Shown here: positions 1 through 12,100 of the stretch, piece by piece
Layout of the letters: each line of letters starts with the position of its first letter
Position numbering within the stretch: the first letter of the stretch is position 1
Origin: Zygaena filipendulae
Taxonomy: Eukaryota; Arthropoda; Insecta; Lepidoptera; Zygaenidae
Length of the DNA stretch: 64,000 nucleotides
Direction: 5' to 3'
Assembly: GCA_907165275.2 (NCBI GenBank)
Contig: OU015665.1
Coordinates: 1,612,001 to 1,676,000, forward strand
Made by a program: the position numbers and the translations under genes
Notes under the pieces: model-generated
Databases searched by the model: none
The model's input: the letters and a program-made list of their open reading frames with translations, nothing else
Told to the model about the DNA's origin: nothing

Positions 1-129
1 ATTATCCTATTATAAAGACGATCCGCGAAATTTATAGCTCATCGCGCATCGCGGTGCCGTTGCGTTGCCGGGTGGTGCGGTGGTAGACCGTCAATTAAAA
101 AAGTAGGTACCTACTCTGTGTTGACCGTA

Positions 130-370
130 TGTTGACTAATTTTTTTTAGCCCGTCTTGTAGATTAATAAAAAATATTGGACCCGTATTTTTTCTTTTTTT
201 ACGTAATCGAAAAATATCGGCGATACATTATAATAATAATAATAATAACTTATTTGCGCTTTATCTCTGTATATTTTAATTTATTTGAAAAAGCAAAAAA
301 TACGTGTCTACTGTTTTTTATTTTCTAACTGACGGACTAATTAGAATTTTGATTTTCAAAAGTAGTCATC
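130..370 (-). mobile_element. Family B MITE copy, internally deleted
   Basis: Both inverted ends are present (TGTTGACTAATTTTTTTTAG at left, AAAAGTAGTCATCATCC at right), but the central GTGACGTCAC block is replaced by an (AAT)n run at 229-247. Confidence 0.7.
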
Positions 371-427
371 ATCCCAATTGAGGTATCTATTCCAGTGATT
401 CCGTCGCTTTTAGAGGTTTTTATATTT

Positions 428-663
428 GGACATAGATAAGCAATAGTGTGTTAACCCACACTGGATAAATTTTGAGTAAATCGTGTTTTAAAATTATAGC
501 GCCATTTTGTGTCAACATTTTTTTATGTTCAACATATTGTTACATATTTAAATAATGTAATAAAGTAAACACATAATTAAAAAAGGTTTTCTAGCTCGCA
601 ATAAATCGTTCTGTTTCAATAACTTAATTTTGTGGGTTAACATGTTATTGCTTATCTGCGTCC
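428..663 (+). mobile_element. Family C MITE, 4-bp target duplication ATTT
   Basis: 236 bp with inverted ends GGACATAGATAAGCAATA / GGACGCAGATAAGCAATA. Flanked by ATTT at 424-427 and 664-667. No coding capacity. Confidence 0.85.
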
Positions 664-1161
664 ATTTATTTCGTTTGGAATTCCATTCAAGTTCAGCTGT
701 TCATTCCATCAATTTCAAATTTCAATTCATCCATCCATCCAAACTTTCACATCTATATTAAAGTATGTCTATAGTAGGTATTTGCAAAAACAAACAAAAT
801 GTGCAGAACAGATGTACCTACCTACCTAGGTGCCTCTTACAAATATTATTTTCTCATTAAACATTTTAAAAATTAAAGAAAAAAATATAAAATCTAGGGT
901 ACAAAAAACAAAAAAATAGAAATTAAATTATTATTCAATTTCAAATATACTTTATTGCATAATCAACAAGTTGGACAGAATTAGGTACCTACGTCATATT
1001 AATGAGCTTTTAGGAACATTAATAACTATGTACCTACATAATATTGTACCTATTATTATGTATGTGTATATTTGCGGTTCGGGCGTCATAGTTTGGATTG
1101 AGCGACGCCCACTGAAATTTCTTCCAGGCAACCATCACTACAATCTTCTTCTTTACAAATA

Positions 1162-1362
1162 ACTAGCTGGTTTCACCCGCGGAAATTTCGGAGATCCCTC
1201 AGGAATTCGAATTTTCAAAAATCCTTTCTTGGCGGATGCCTACGTCACGCGTCATTACAACTACCTATCTGTATGCCAAATTTCAGCGAAATCCGTTCAG
1301 CACCTAGTTTCGGCTGTGTGTTGATAGATGAGTCAGTCAGGTTTGCCTTTTATATATTTAGA
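1162..1362 (-). repeat. Family A repeat, 'GCGGATGCCTACGTCA' variant
   Basis: Begins ACTAGCTGGTTTCACCCGCG and ends TTTTATATATTTAGA. A second copy of this variant is at 20671-20872. Confidence 0.8.
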
Positions 1363-2299
1363 AAATGAATTTTTGTATGTCTGTCCTCTATGCGTTTCGA
1401 AATCATTGGTCCGATTGCGATGAAACTTTGGCGGGTTGTTCTGCCTCCGTCTGCAAAGGTTCCTGATCCCAAAACTCACGCGGGTGAACGCCCCCAATTT
1501 TTATACATTTTTATTTTTAACTTTTATTTTTTATTTCCTAAAACTTAAAAAAAAAAACCAATTTCATTACTTATATAATTTAGTTTTGCTATATTAGTCG
1601 GTGCTGGTGTTTAAACTTACATTCTAGACATTTTTACCAGTGATAGCAATTAAAACGCATTTTATAATATTAAGAATAAATTTTTATCAAAAATTAAAAA
1701 AAACAATGTAGATAGGTAATCAATTTTAGTTTCAAAACTAATCTAATGAGATGGATGCATTTGATGATTTTTAACAAGTTTGTTGAAATCAGATTCAATT
1801 TTACTCAAAAACAGTCGTAAGTCGCGTTCGGTAACATGCTCTTTTTAGTACCTAAGCAGCTAACTAAACTAATTATTATTCGATATTGAGTAGTAGGTAG
1901 GTTTTCATTTTAGTGAAATAAAAATAAAAAGTAAATGAAATTACAAATCAACCACTTTGTGAAAGACTTATTTATACACAGAAAAATAGTAATACATAAT
2001 AACAGGAAACAAATAAATAAGTGAAGATGTTGGGTGTCATCACAGAAATTGTGTGGTACAGCGAGGTAGGTAACTTTGTGATTAATTATCAGAGGGGCTA
2101 TGTAACTTTTATTTCTATAATTTTTTGGTTGCAATCAAAAACAGCGGTTTTGTGATTACAATATGCACGTTTTGACATCTACAATATCTAGCAATCAACC
2201 AAAATGAACATACTTCCAAAGTTGATGCTGCCCAAACATGATTAATTAATCACAAAATCGATATTTTTCTGATTGTAACTGAAATAAAAGTTACATAAT

Positions 2300-2524
2300 G
2301 GGGATGTGGACTACTTTTGAAAATCAAAATTATAATTAGTCCGTCAGTTAGAAAATAAAAAAACAATAGACACGTATTTTTTGCTTTTTTAAATAAATTA
2401 AAATATACAGATATAAAGCGCATTAAAGTTTAGGGTGAGGGGGTCGTGACGTCACTAACCGCTAGGTAATACCGCCATACAAACTGTTAGAATAGTGACG
2501 TCACGCGGAATTTCAACTCAATTT
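2300..2524 (+). mobile_element. Family B MITE, left part, fused to a family A repeat
   Basis: Starts GGGATGTGGACTACTTTTGA and includes the paired GTGACGTCAC blocks, then switches at 'CTCAATTTGCATACACG' into family A sequence. The right inverted end is missing. Confidence 0.75.
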
Positions 2525-2635
2525 GCATACACGTCAGGGCTACAGAGGACATCACATAGGGTACTTTTTATCCCGTAATCCCGCGGGAACTCTGAAATTA
2601 CCGCGGGTGATGCTGCGGGGAACAGCTAAGTAGTA
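2525..2635 (+). repeat. Family A repeat, 5'-truncated
   Basis: CATACACGTCAGGGCTACAG through CCCGCGGGAACTC to GGGGAACAGCTAAGTA. Joined directly to the family B element at its left. Confidence 0.8.
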
Positions 2636-3128
2636 ATATGCTCGTAAAGCTTATAAATTACATTTAGCACGCTACGACTGACTAATTAATGCTAACGCTA
2701 AACATTTACCTATCCGACTGGTCGCGCGTTTGCAAATAATTTAATCTGCTAGGTATCGCATAATAACTGTCACGTCAAAGTTTAACTTTCACGCCCCACA
2801 TATGACCAAACAGTTATCTTGACAAAAACATGTCAAAGATTCGTCGATTAGCATTTTTTTAGTCTGTATGTAAAGTTTTAATAGTTAAGTGGAACCGGAG
2901 ACGAAGTGTTCCGATAATTGATTAATATCATAGAATTAGAACGGCGTTCATATACGGCATGGAATTTTAAGTGTGGTTAAACCACATGAGTTCACATGTT
3001 TACGTCTTTTGGCACGAATGTAATTTTTAATTATTAAAAGATGATGAAACAATAAAATAAATTATAAATAAATAAATCAACGCTAAACTAAGATTTAGTT
3101 ATATATCTATTTTCGTTTTTTTTTACAG

Positions 3129-3197
3129 AAAACTGAATCATTCCAAAGCTGAGCATCATGGCCAAATCAGATAAATCATTTCCAAGAAATTTCACAG
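3129..3197 (+). CDS. SLC17 exon with start codon (CDS from 3158)
   Basis: A long T-run and ACAG at 3119-3128 form the acceptor, so 3129-3157 is 5'UTR spliced from an upstream exon not identified here. ATG at 3158 encodes residues 1-13 ([13 protein letters not shown]). The exon ends in one base of a split Gly codon before gtaag at 3198. The frame continues exactly into the exon at 11203. Confidence 0.8.
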
Positions 3198-6100
3198 GTA
3201 AGAAACGGATCGTTATTTAGTTACCACTCGAACAAAAAGAGCATAAATAAAATAAGCTTAATATTATAGACATAGACTATAGCTGTGCCTTGCCGCCTGC
3301 GGTTTCACCCGCGTGAAACGCTTTTATATAACTAACAACTTTTACCCCGACCGCGACATCCGATTTAAATGTAGTTGCTCCATGCTAAGCTTAATCTATT
3401 TGTGAAAACCGCATGATAATCCGTTCAGGGCCCTTATTCACTATGACCAACAACATTCCTTGCCCACGCGCGTTCCAAAAACAATCGCAAACGCTCCAGA
3501 TGCCAAAATATTAGAAATCAATATTCTGTATCCCCTAACACGCGTTGTAACAATATTTTTTTGAAGGGAAACTTTTTGAGCATGAGGGAAAAGCAATTTT
3601 TGTGGCGCGTTATCTTAACGCGGCGTGTTATGGTCATAGTGAATAGGGGCCCTATAGGTCAATAGTAGACACGTGGATTCTACTATTTTATTATAGTATA
3701 GATATGCTTGTTACCATGAAGTAAAAGGTTAAGATTTGTAATTTAGAAATTGACGCGAGCGAAGCCGCAGGCACTAGCTTTAATCCTTAATAATATTGTA
3801 AATGCGAATTTGAGTTTGTTTGTTTTTTTGTTACGCTTTCACGCCTTAACGGCTCAACCGATCATGAAATTTTGCATACACGTTGTCAAGGGTACAGGGA
3901 AGGACATAGGGAACTTTTTATCTCGAAATTCCCGCGGGAACTACGAACTTATCGCGGTGAAACCGCGGGGAACAGCTAGTATTAAATAAATCTTTCTAGT
4001 CTATAGGTAGGTAGGTAATGTTGCAGTTTATGCTTGCTACATAATTATGTTGAATACACTTCAGTAAATGATTAAACTAAGATGCCCTAGACCTAGAGTC
4101 TACAATCAGAGGACAACCCTTATCTATGCCTTGAAAAGATAGCCTCTAGCAATAACGCCGCCTTTGGCTCCGTGATTTTCGTTTGTCTAATGAATAAAAA
4201 AATTTTTGGGGCAGTAAAATATAATATTTGAATTTGAACCCTATTCCTATTAAGTACATCAATTTTGGAGATATCTTCTGTTATTATATTTAATATTCAG
4301 TGACGCGCACTTTAAGCCTAGAATCGCGAGGACCAGTGACCTTAAGCGCTAAATGATAATAATGCCAAACGGTATAATTTCTCATACCTAGTTCCGGCCG
4401 GAAATATCAGCCTCTTGTAGTAGGTACATAATATGAATTTTTTATTGTTCTCCGTGTTTACAGACCACAACAATGTTGCGGCAATAAAAAAAAAAAAAAA
4501 AAAAATGCGACAGTAACTCTGTCTGTCTTTCTGTCTGTTACGCTTTCACGCTTTAACGGCTTAATCGATTAGTTAGTAGTAGTAGTTAGAAAAAATCCGT
4601 CCTTTAGGATCTGTTATTATTTTATGTCAATGTATAGGGGAGACCGGGGATGGTTGACTATAGTGGTAGGTTGACTAACTGTCAAAAACTCGTCCGAGGC
4701 AATAGCCTTGAGCTAACCAGTGAGGTTGCGGCAATAAAAAAAAAAAAAAAAAAATGCGACAGTAACTCTGTCTGTCTTTCTGTCTGTTACGCTTTCACGC
4801 TTTAACGGCTTAATCGATTAGTCAGTAGTAGTAGTAGTTAGAAAAAATCCGTCCTTTAGGATCTGTTATTATTTTATGTCAATGTATATAATTATATTGT
4901 TTAGACACTCGTTTCCTCTTGAAAGCAAATAAGATAAACTAATTCACACTAAATGTTGTCCATAGTGAGATAAAACTTTTAAAAACATTGTAAGTAGGTG
5001 GGTACCTAACTCATTTCATTGGAAAGATTATTATTATCTATTGTTTATTCGCTTCCTGTCCTCAGTGAAAGCTGTATTGAGGGCCAATAAGATTTACTCA
5101 TCTACATAATATGGTTGTCCAATGTCCATATTTTAAATAGTTATATAAAAAATAAAAATAATCAAGAGATAGGCTTTATAATTATTATCTCACTAGTGAA
5201 TTTTTCTTTCTCGTTAATCCTTTACAACTACAACTAAAGAAGTGTTCTAGATAAAGAATCACCTATGGATTAATTGTAAGCTTATACACATGACATCATT
5301 TCCTATTTGACAAGTGGTTTAACAAGCTATCGTATCAAGAAAGATCGTTTATGTAGGTTATTTAATTGCAAGCAGTAGGGTTGCAGCAGCAGTATTATAT
5401 AGTATCGTTCAGTCAATTGTACTATATATTATAGAAAAATAATATAGTGCGAAAAATACTATATTTTTATCCCTAATTCAACTGTGGCGGTTTTTAATAT
5501 AGGGCTGGTCTGGAACGCACCCGCAGCGCAGCACGGGGAATTTCAGAACGAAACGCATACACGGCAACAAAACGTAAATTGTCAAACTAGCAATAACTTG
5601 TAGATGAATGCTGTCCGATGCCTAATGATTAAAAATAAATATTTACAATTTTTTTCCCTGTATTTCCCAATAGTACTATATTTTTGCATTTTTTTTTCGG
5701 AAAGATACTATAAATATAAATCCTAGAAAAGGTGGCAACCCTAACGAGCAGGTTCGCTTTGCTTAGCTTTGCTCAGATATCTATATAAATAACATTCATA
5801 GAGTGACGGAGTATACCGAATTCGAACCGACTACCGAGTGCACGCGTTCGTTGCCCCAGTCACCTGTCAGCAACCATTTTGTTTACACTGATCAACTAAC
5901 TGGTTCTCGAGAGAAATCTCTGGAAGCTAATTTAATCGGACAATGTTGCCTTTTCTATTAAGTTAATTGGTTATTCAGACTATTGACTAAATAATATTCA
6001 CCTTCGAAGCGGCTAGGACAAACACAGAGCCGATGATCTTATCGTTTATTGTTCTAGGCTTTGCAGGCGAATGACTATTAAACTAAACTATTAACTAAAA

Positions 6101-9100
6101 GACCGACTTCCGATACCTTGAATGTAGGTACATCTGCATAGAATAGTAAAACGCTGCCAGTGAATAAGAAAACGTAAGAAGTTCTATCGGCGCGCCGATC
6201 ATTTTTGATGACGACAACGGATAAAGCGGGTAGCTGCTGGAAGATGTTCCACTTGTATAGCAGCCCTTGTAGGTACCTACATGTTTACTTTTATACACAT
6301 TTATTTCTTTTTATTTTGTCCTTGCGTGCATTAATCGTTAAATAAATAAGTAAATAAATAAAATACGCATGATCGGTATCTTAGTTGAGAACCGGCTTAC
6401 TCTTGACGTAATCTAGTAAGGGTCACACTCTTGACGCAATCGAAATAAGATAGCTGGATCGAAACGGAATCAAATTTTGCTACTTTTGATGGTTTGGGAT
6501 CGCGTCTCTATCGAATTTATCTGTCAAACTTCTCGATTTCTGTATCGGAATCGTTATTGTCGGACGTCATCTTTCGACATTAACACGATTCCAAGTACGA
6601 TTTGATTTCTATCTCAAAAGTATGTAAGTACGTATTAAAATTACATCGAGGTCGAGTTTAACCGACTACCAAAAAGTTACAGTATCCTAGAGTGACCTAA
6701 GAACTAAGAAGATACATCCATCACGATACAAAAATTCCTAATGGAATTCCGAAATGAAACAGCTAGCAGGTATCTAGTATATAAATCGGTTTAAAAGTAA
6801 AAAAAAATAATAAAATTAATGATTGTGGAAGTCGAACTTGCCATCTCCGCCAAGCAAGAAATAGGTAGGTACATCGTCCACTTGATCACTGATGATGAAG
6901 ATTAAACGATTCTCGGCAGATATTAATTATTTATTGATTCACGATTAATTATTTAAAGTTTTCTATATCATTTATTACCTGTATCATACTATAGAAAGTG
7001 ACGGTGACAGCAAAGACGCAACGCGAATGTGAACGCAATAGCATTGAGGGAAGTTTATGTGCTTGCTCACCGTTTAACGTACTTTCTAACTCAGAGCGGA
7101 CCATCAAAGGATTCGGAAATTCTGAAGAGAAAAAGTAATTCAAAAGCAAGTTTCGGCCAGTATGTGTTTGCGGAAATGCTAGAATACACGTCTTCAAAAT
7201 TATGGTTCATTTGGTTAAGACAATACCGAGACCACTTAGGCTCGATTAGTGCAACCGTTAACTGAAGTCAAAGCAAGTGCTTGTTGTTTTGTACTGCAAG
7301 TCAAGTGCTTGCTAATGTTGGCCAGCTAATTGCATCGGTCAAGTAAACGGCTAACGGCAGTTGTACTGACTGGAGACACTGAATATTAATAAGAATAATT
7401 TATACATAATTATATCTATATATGTACATACATAAAACTTTTATTAGGGACGAATCTGTACGTTAAAAATATATTAAGTTTTTGTAAATCATAGTGCAAA
7501 CAAAATGCAAGGTCAGGGAAAAAACCAAGTGTGTTTTGTCCTTATTATAAATGCGAAAGTGAGTGTGTTTGTTTGTTACGCTTTCACGCTTTAACGATTC
7601 AACCGATCGTCATGAAATTTTGTATCGGTACACGTTGTCAGGATTCAGGAGTCCAGAAAAGGATATGGGCTACTTTTTGTCCCGGAATTCCCGCGGGAAC
7701 TCCAAAATTGCGCGGGTGAAACCACGGGAAACAGCTAGTTGTCTATAAAAATGACTTGAATCTTTTCTACTAAACTATTTTTTTTATTTATTAGTGTCCA
7801 CCTATGCAGCAGTTTTTTATTTAAATTTTATCGATTCAATTATTATATCTATTATTTTATACTACTGGGAATTTTAATCCAGGTTTGTAAAGTTCAGTTT
7901 TTTTGTGATGACCTTGAGTAATTACCTATTTATATTATATTGTTGAAATTAATATGACTCGTTATTTTCTATTATGTGCAAAATATTCATATCAGATTCA
8001 AGGATTTGGTACGAAACCTCTCCAGAATTTATGACCATGCGAAATGCAAATAAAATGAAAAAAATATACATACGTATGTCGCTTTACATTTTTATTCAAA
8101 GAACACTTCGGAAATAGAAATGTAACTAATTTTTTTTTCCGTTCATAAAGAACAGGCAAAGGTCATGGACCTTGCAACCTCTTCTTTGCTTTTTATACGT
8201 ATAGTGAATTTCAATTTATTAATTTATTTTTCTTTACGCTAATATTATAGTATTTGTAAGTTTATTCAAGTATGCTAATAATGGTCGTCCTTGTGTCAAA
8301 AAGGAGCTTCTTGTCAACCGGTTTTTAAAACGTAAAGTGCATATTTATTAAATAACTAAGTTTCATAACAGTTTATTTTAATTTTTAATATACCATTCGT
8401 CAGAACCGGTCTCGGACCGGTTAAAAACTGGATCAGCATTGGTTCTCATGAATAAACTAATGTTATTTCAATAAAGAAAATTGTGAATTCGACGCTTTTA
8501 ACTTTGTTATGCAAATTTTTCTAAGCCGGTTAATGGAACGTGCATCAAAGGTTGTCCGATTATTATCGTTGGACGGATAACTTCATGTTCATTTGTCTGC
8601 ATGAGGTGTTAATAAAAAAAAATTTAGATTAAAAAAAAAAAACATGCTAAATACCCGGTTTTCTAACTACAGCACTAAAGCGCGTTATGCGGTATAAAGC
8701 TCAACATTGAATATTTCAACAACGGCAATTAGTACGAAAGCATTAGCGCAATTCGGTATTGTGCGCCACTGAGTCGCATTATGCTCTGTAATTGGAAAAC
8801 AGGGATAGTAAAACATTGTTCTGTACAGCATCGTAAAAAAACTACAAAAGCCACTTTTTATCGACACAAAAATAAATGACGGAACCGCCATCTTCGATTC
8901 CCGCCTAATCTCCAATTACTATAATTATTATGTAACATCCATTTTGCAGGTACTTCCTAAATTAGTCCCTGGCGGAAGCTATGGTAGCACGTAAATATAG
9001 CTTTTCCCACAGCGACCGCACTCGATATATTTATAAACTGATTCACGAATAGACGTCAACAATAGGGTTGGTCGTGTCGTTTGTATAAAAACCGGATCAT

Positions 9101-12100
9101 AGTTAGATTACAACAAGAAATAAAAAAAACGGGTACGTCATAAGAAGTTTTTTAACAAATTCAAAAGTTTTTTACTTTGGATTGGTTGTTACAATCACTT
9201 ATTATAATCGTCAGCAGGTTCTTAGAACTATAAATTACTGTCAGTTCGGAATACGTCCTCTATTGAGAGGAACTGACAAAAGAAAATCAGTAGGGCTTTT
9301 TAACACGCTTACTAACTTGTTATAAAGCGATCATATAAGGGGCTAGTACCTATAGTACCTTATACATAATATTATCTATGATTAGGGGTTAGATTTTGAA
9401 TTCCAATTAATCCTAGGTGTGGCGCGTCCGTCGGCGCGTCGCTTCGGAAATGGACGCAGATAAGCAATAACATGTTAACCCACAAAATTAAGTTATTGAT
9501 ACAGAATGATTTATTGAGAGTTAGAGAACTTTTTTTAATTATGTGTTTACTTCATTACATTGTTTAAATATGTAACAATATGTTGAACATAAAAAAATGT
9601 TGACACAAAATGGCGCTATAATTTTAAAACACGATTTATTTAAAATTTCTCCAGTGTGAGTTAACACACTATTGCTTATCTATGTCCAAATAAGCCTCCG
9701 ACGGATTATTTACAACTAGCTGTGCCCCGCGGTCTCACCCGCGGTAATTTCGGTGTTCCCGCGGACATTCCGGGTTACAATATAGTCTATGATACTCACA
9801 AATAACGTGGCTTTCTATTGGTAAAACAATTTTCAAAATCGGGCTCAGTATAGATCCAGAGATTCCAAAAAATACGTGTCTATTGTTTTTTTATTTTCTA
9901 ACTGACGGACTAATTAGAATTTTGATTTTCAAAAGTAGTCAACATCCACATGTCGGCTTATTTTTTGATTACGTTCAAAAAAGAAAAAAATACGTGTCCA
10001 ATATTTTTTTACTAATCTACTTATTTATTTATTTAACAATTAATGCACACAAGGACAACAAAAAAGGAAAAAAAAGTAATCATGTACAAGGTTCAAGCTT
10101 ATTCCATGTGGAATTTCTTCCAGCAGACCCGCAACAGGAAAAGAGAAAAGAATAGGCTGATCTGGTGTGCATCTGTTCGATACTTACTTACATGATGTAC
10201 TAAAAACTAAAGTATAGTCACCTATTCTATTATCTGAAACGGAGGTTACAATTTACACATCGCTTATCAACAAGTTCCAAGTTCATGATTCCTTGAGATC
10301 CAGAGTCCATAATTATGTAAGTTTTCTGACTCGTACCATCCGTCATTTTGATTGGTTAGAAAAACGCTATAACAAATTTGAATTGTATCGTTGAATCTGT
10401 AGTTGACCAACGGTAAGGTTATCTCACAGGAAATAGGTTACTTTATCGTCCATGGAAACTACATATATAGATACATTACGTATATTTTTGTCACGGGAGT
10501 TCAACAAATGTAGATGATGTGTCTTTAACAAAATATATATGGACATAGATAAGCAATAGTGTGTTAACCCACACTGGAGAAATTTTGAGTAAGTCGTGTT
10601 TTAAAATTATAGCACCATTTTCTGTCAATATTTTTTATGTTCAATATTTAGTTACACATTTAAGCAATGTAATAAGGTAAACACATAATTAAAAAACGTT
10701 CCCTAACTCTCAATAAATCCTTCTAAATAGGTAACTTAATTTTGTGGGTTAACATGTTATTGCTTATCTGCGTCCATATACCTAATAGAAAAACAATATA
10801 ATTTATTGATATTAAAAGGTCTAATATTAAATTAGAATTTGTTTCGACTGACTTGTTTTACTTATTGCGATAATTATTACAAGTATCGATCCGATACCGA
10901 CCTACATATATTCCTTTTATTATTACTTCCTCGTACAATATACATATTTTATTATTCCTCATATATACATACTAGCTGTTCCCCGCGGTTTCGCCCGCGT
11001 TAAATTCTAAGTTCCCACTAGAATTTTCGGGGTAAAAAGTGCCCTATGTCCTTTTTTATATCCCTGAAACCGCCGTGTAAATTTCATGATGATCGGTTTG
11101 GTTGAGGCGTGAAAGCGTAACATATAAACAAACAACAAACAAGCAAACTCATTAAAATTTTTTTTTGTAAATCAATTTGCACATCGTGTGCTATTGTTGC
11201 AGGCTGGTTGTCATGCGGCCAAGTGCTCAACTTCATGGTGCTCCTCGGATTCATGCTCAACTACGCGCTCCGCGTCAACCTCACCATCGCCGTCGTCGAG
11301 ATGATATACGACAGCAACGACAACGTCACGAGTCTGGCGACGGTCGTCGACTCGCACAACGTCACACAGGTAAATGAAAAAATTAATAAGCATGCGTATA
11401 TTCTATTTTGTGACTCTACTACAGACATTGTAGGAGCCAATAAATATATGTTTACTAGCTGTGCCCCGCGGTTTCACCCGCGGTAATTTCGGTGTTCCCG
11501 CGGTAATTCCGGGATAAAAAGTACCCTATGTCCTTCTCTGTACCTCTGACAACGTGCGTGCCAAATAACATCCAAATCCGTTCAGCTGTTTTTGCGTGAT
11601 TGAGTAACAAACATCCAAACATCCACACTGTTACATTTATAATATTAGTAGGATTCCAACTAGTGAGATCCGATGATAGAACTGTTTGGAAATTTTTTTC
11701 CAAATCGTTAGACAGACTGAGGTAATCTAATTTAAGTAATTTGTGACACGCGGCAAAACTGGCCGATCTTATCACTGTAATTGTTTAAAATTTTAATTTT
11801 TAAAATAGCATCTTTTTGATGGGGGACCAATAAACCCCTTTTCTTTCCTCTTTCTTAAATCTAGCATTTGTTCCAGCACCCAGAGCACATCCAGCAAACC
11901 CGCTACGAGTGGGACACCAAACAAAAAAACCACTTGCTAGGATGCTTCTTCTGGGGATATGTGCTCACCGAACTGCCCGGTGGGCGGCTGGCGGAAATCG
12001 TGGGCGCTAGGTAAGTACCATAGAGTAGCTGATAGAAGAGGTATCGACTCAATTTGATATGAAAACTTCGCCGGGTGATTATCGTACAAAATTCATTAAC

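Larger units (their letters stand above)
1..3128. other. Upstream of SLC17: no gene seen
   Basis: AT-rich DNA with MITE and SINE-like copies (listed separately). The first 100 bases are GC-rich (GCGCATCGCGGTGCCG...) and could belong to an upstream promoter or exon, but no splice-linked exon could be defined. Confidence 0.5.

Noticed and set aside
11865..11876. Alternative 3' splice site at 11877 for SLC17 exon 3
   Set aside because: Kept 11865 as the main call because of its longer pyrimidine tract, but both are in frame and the sequence cannot decide.
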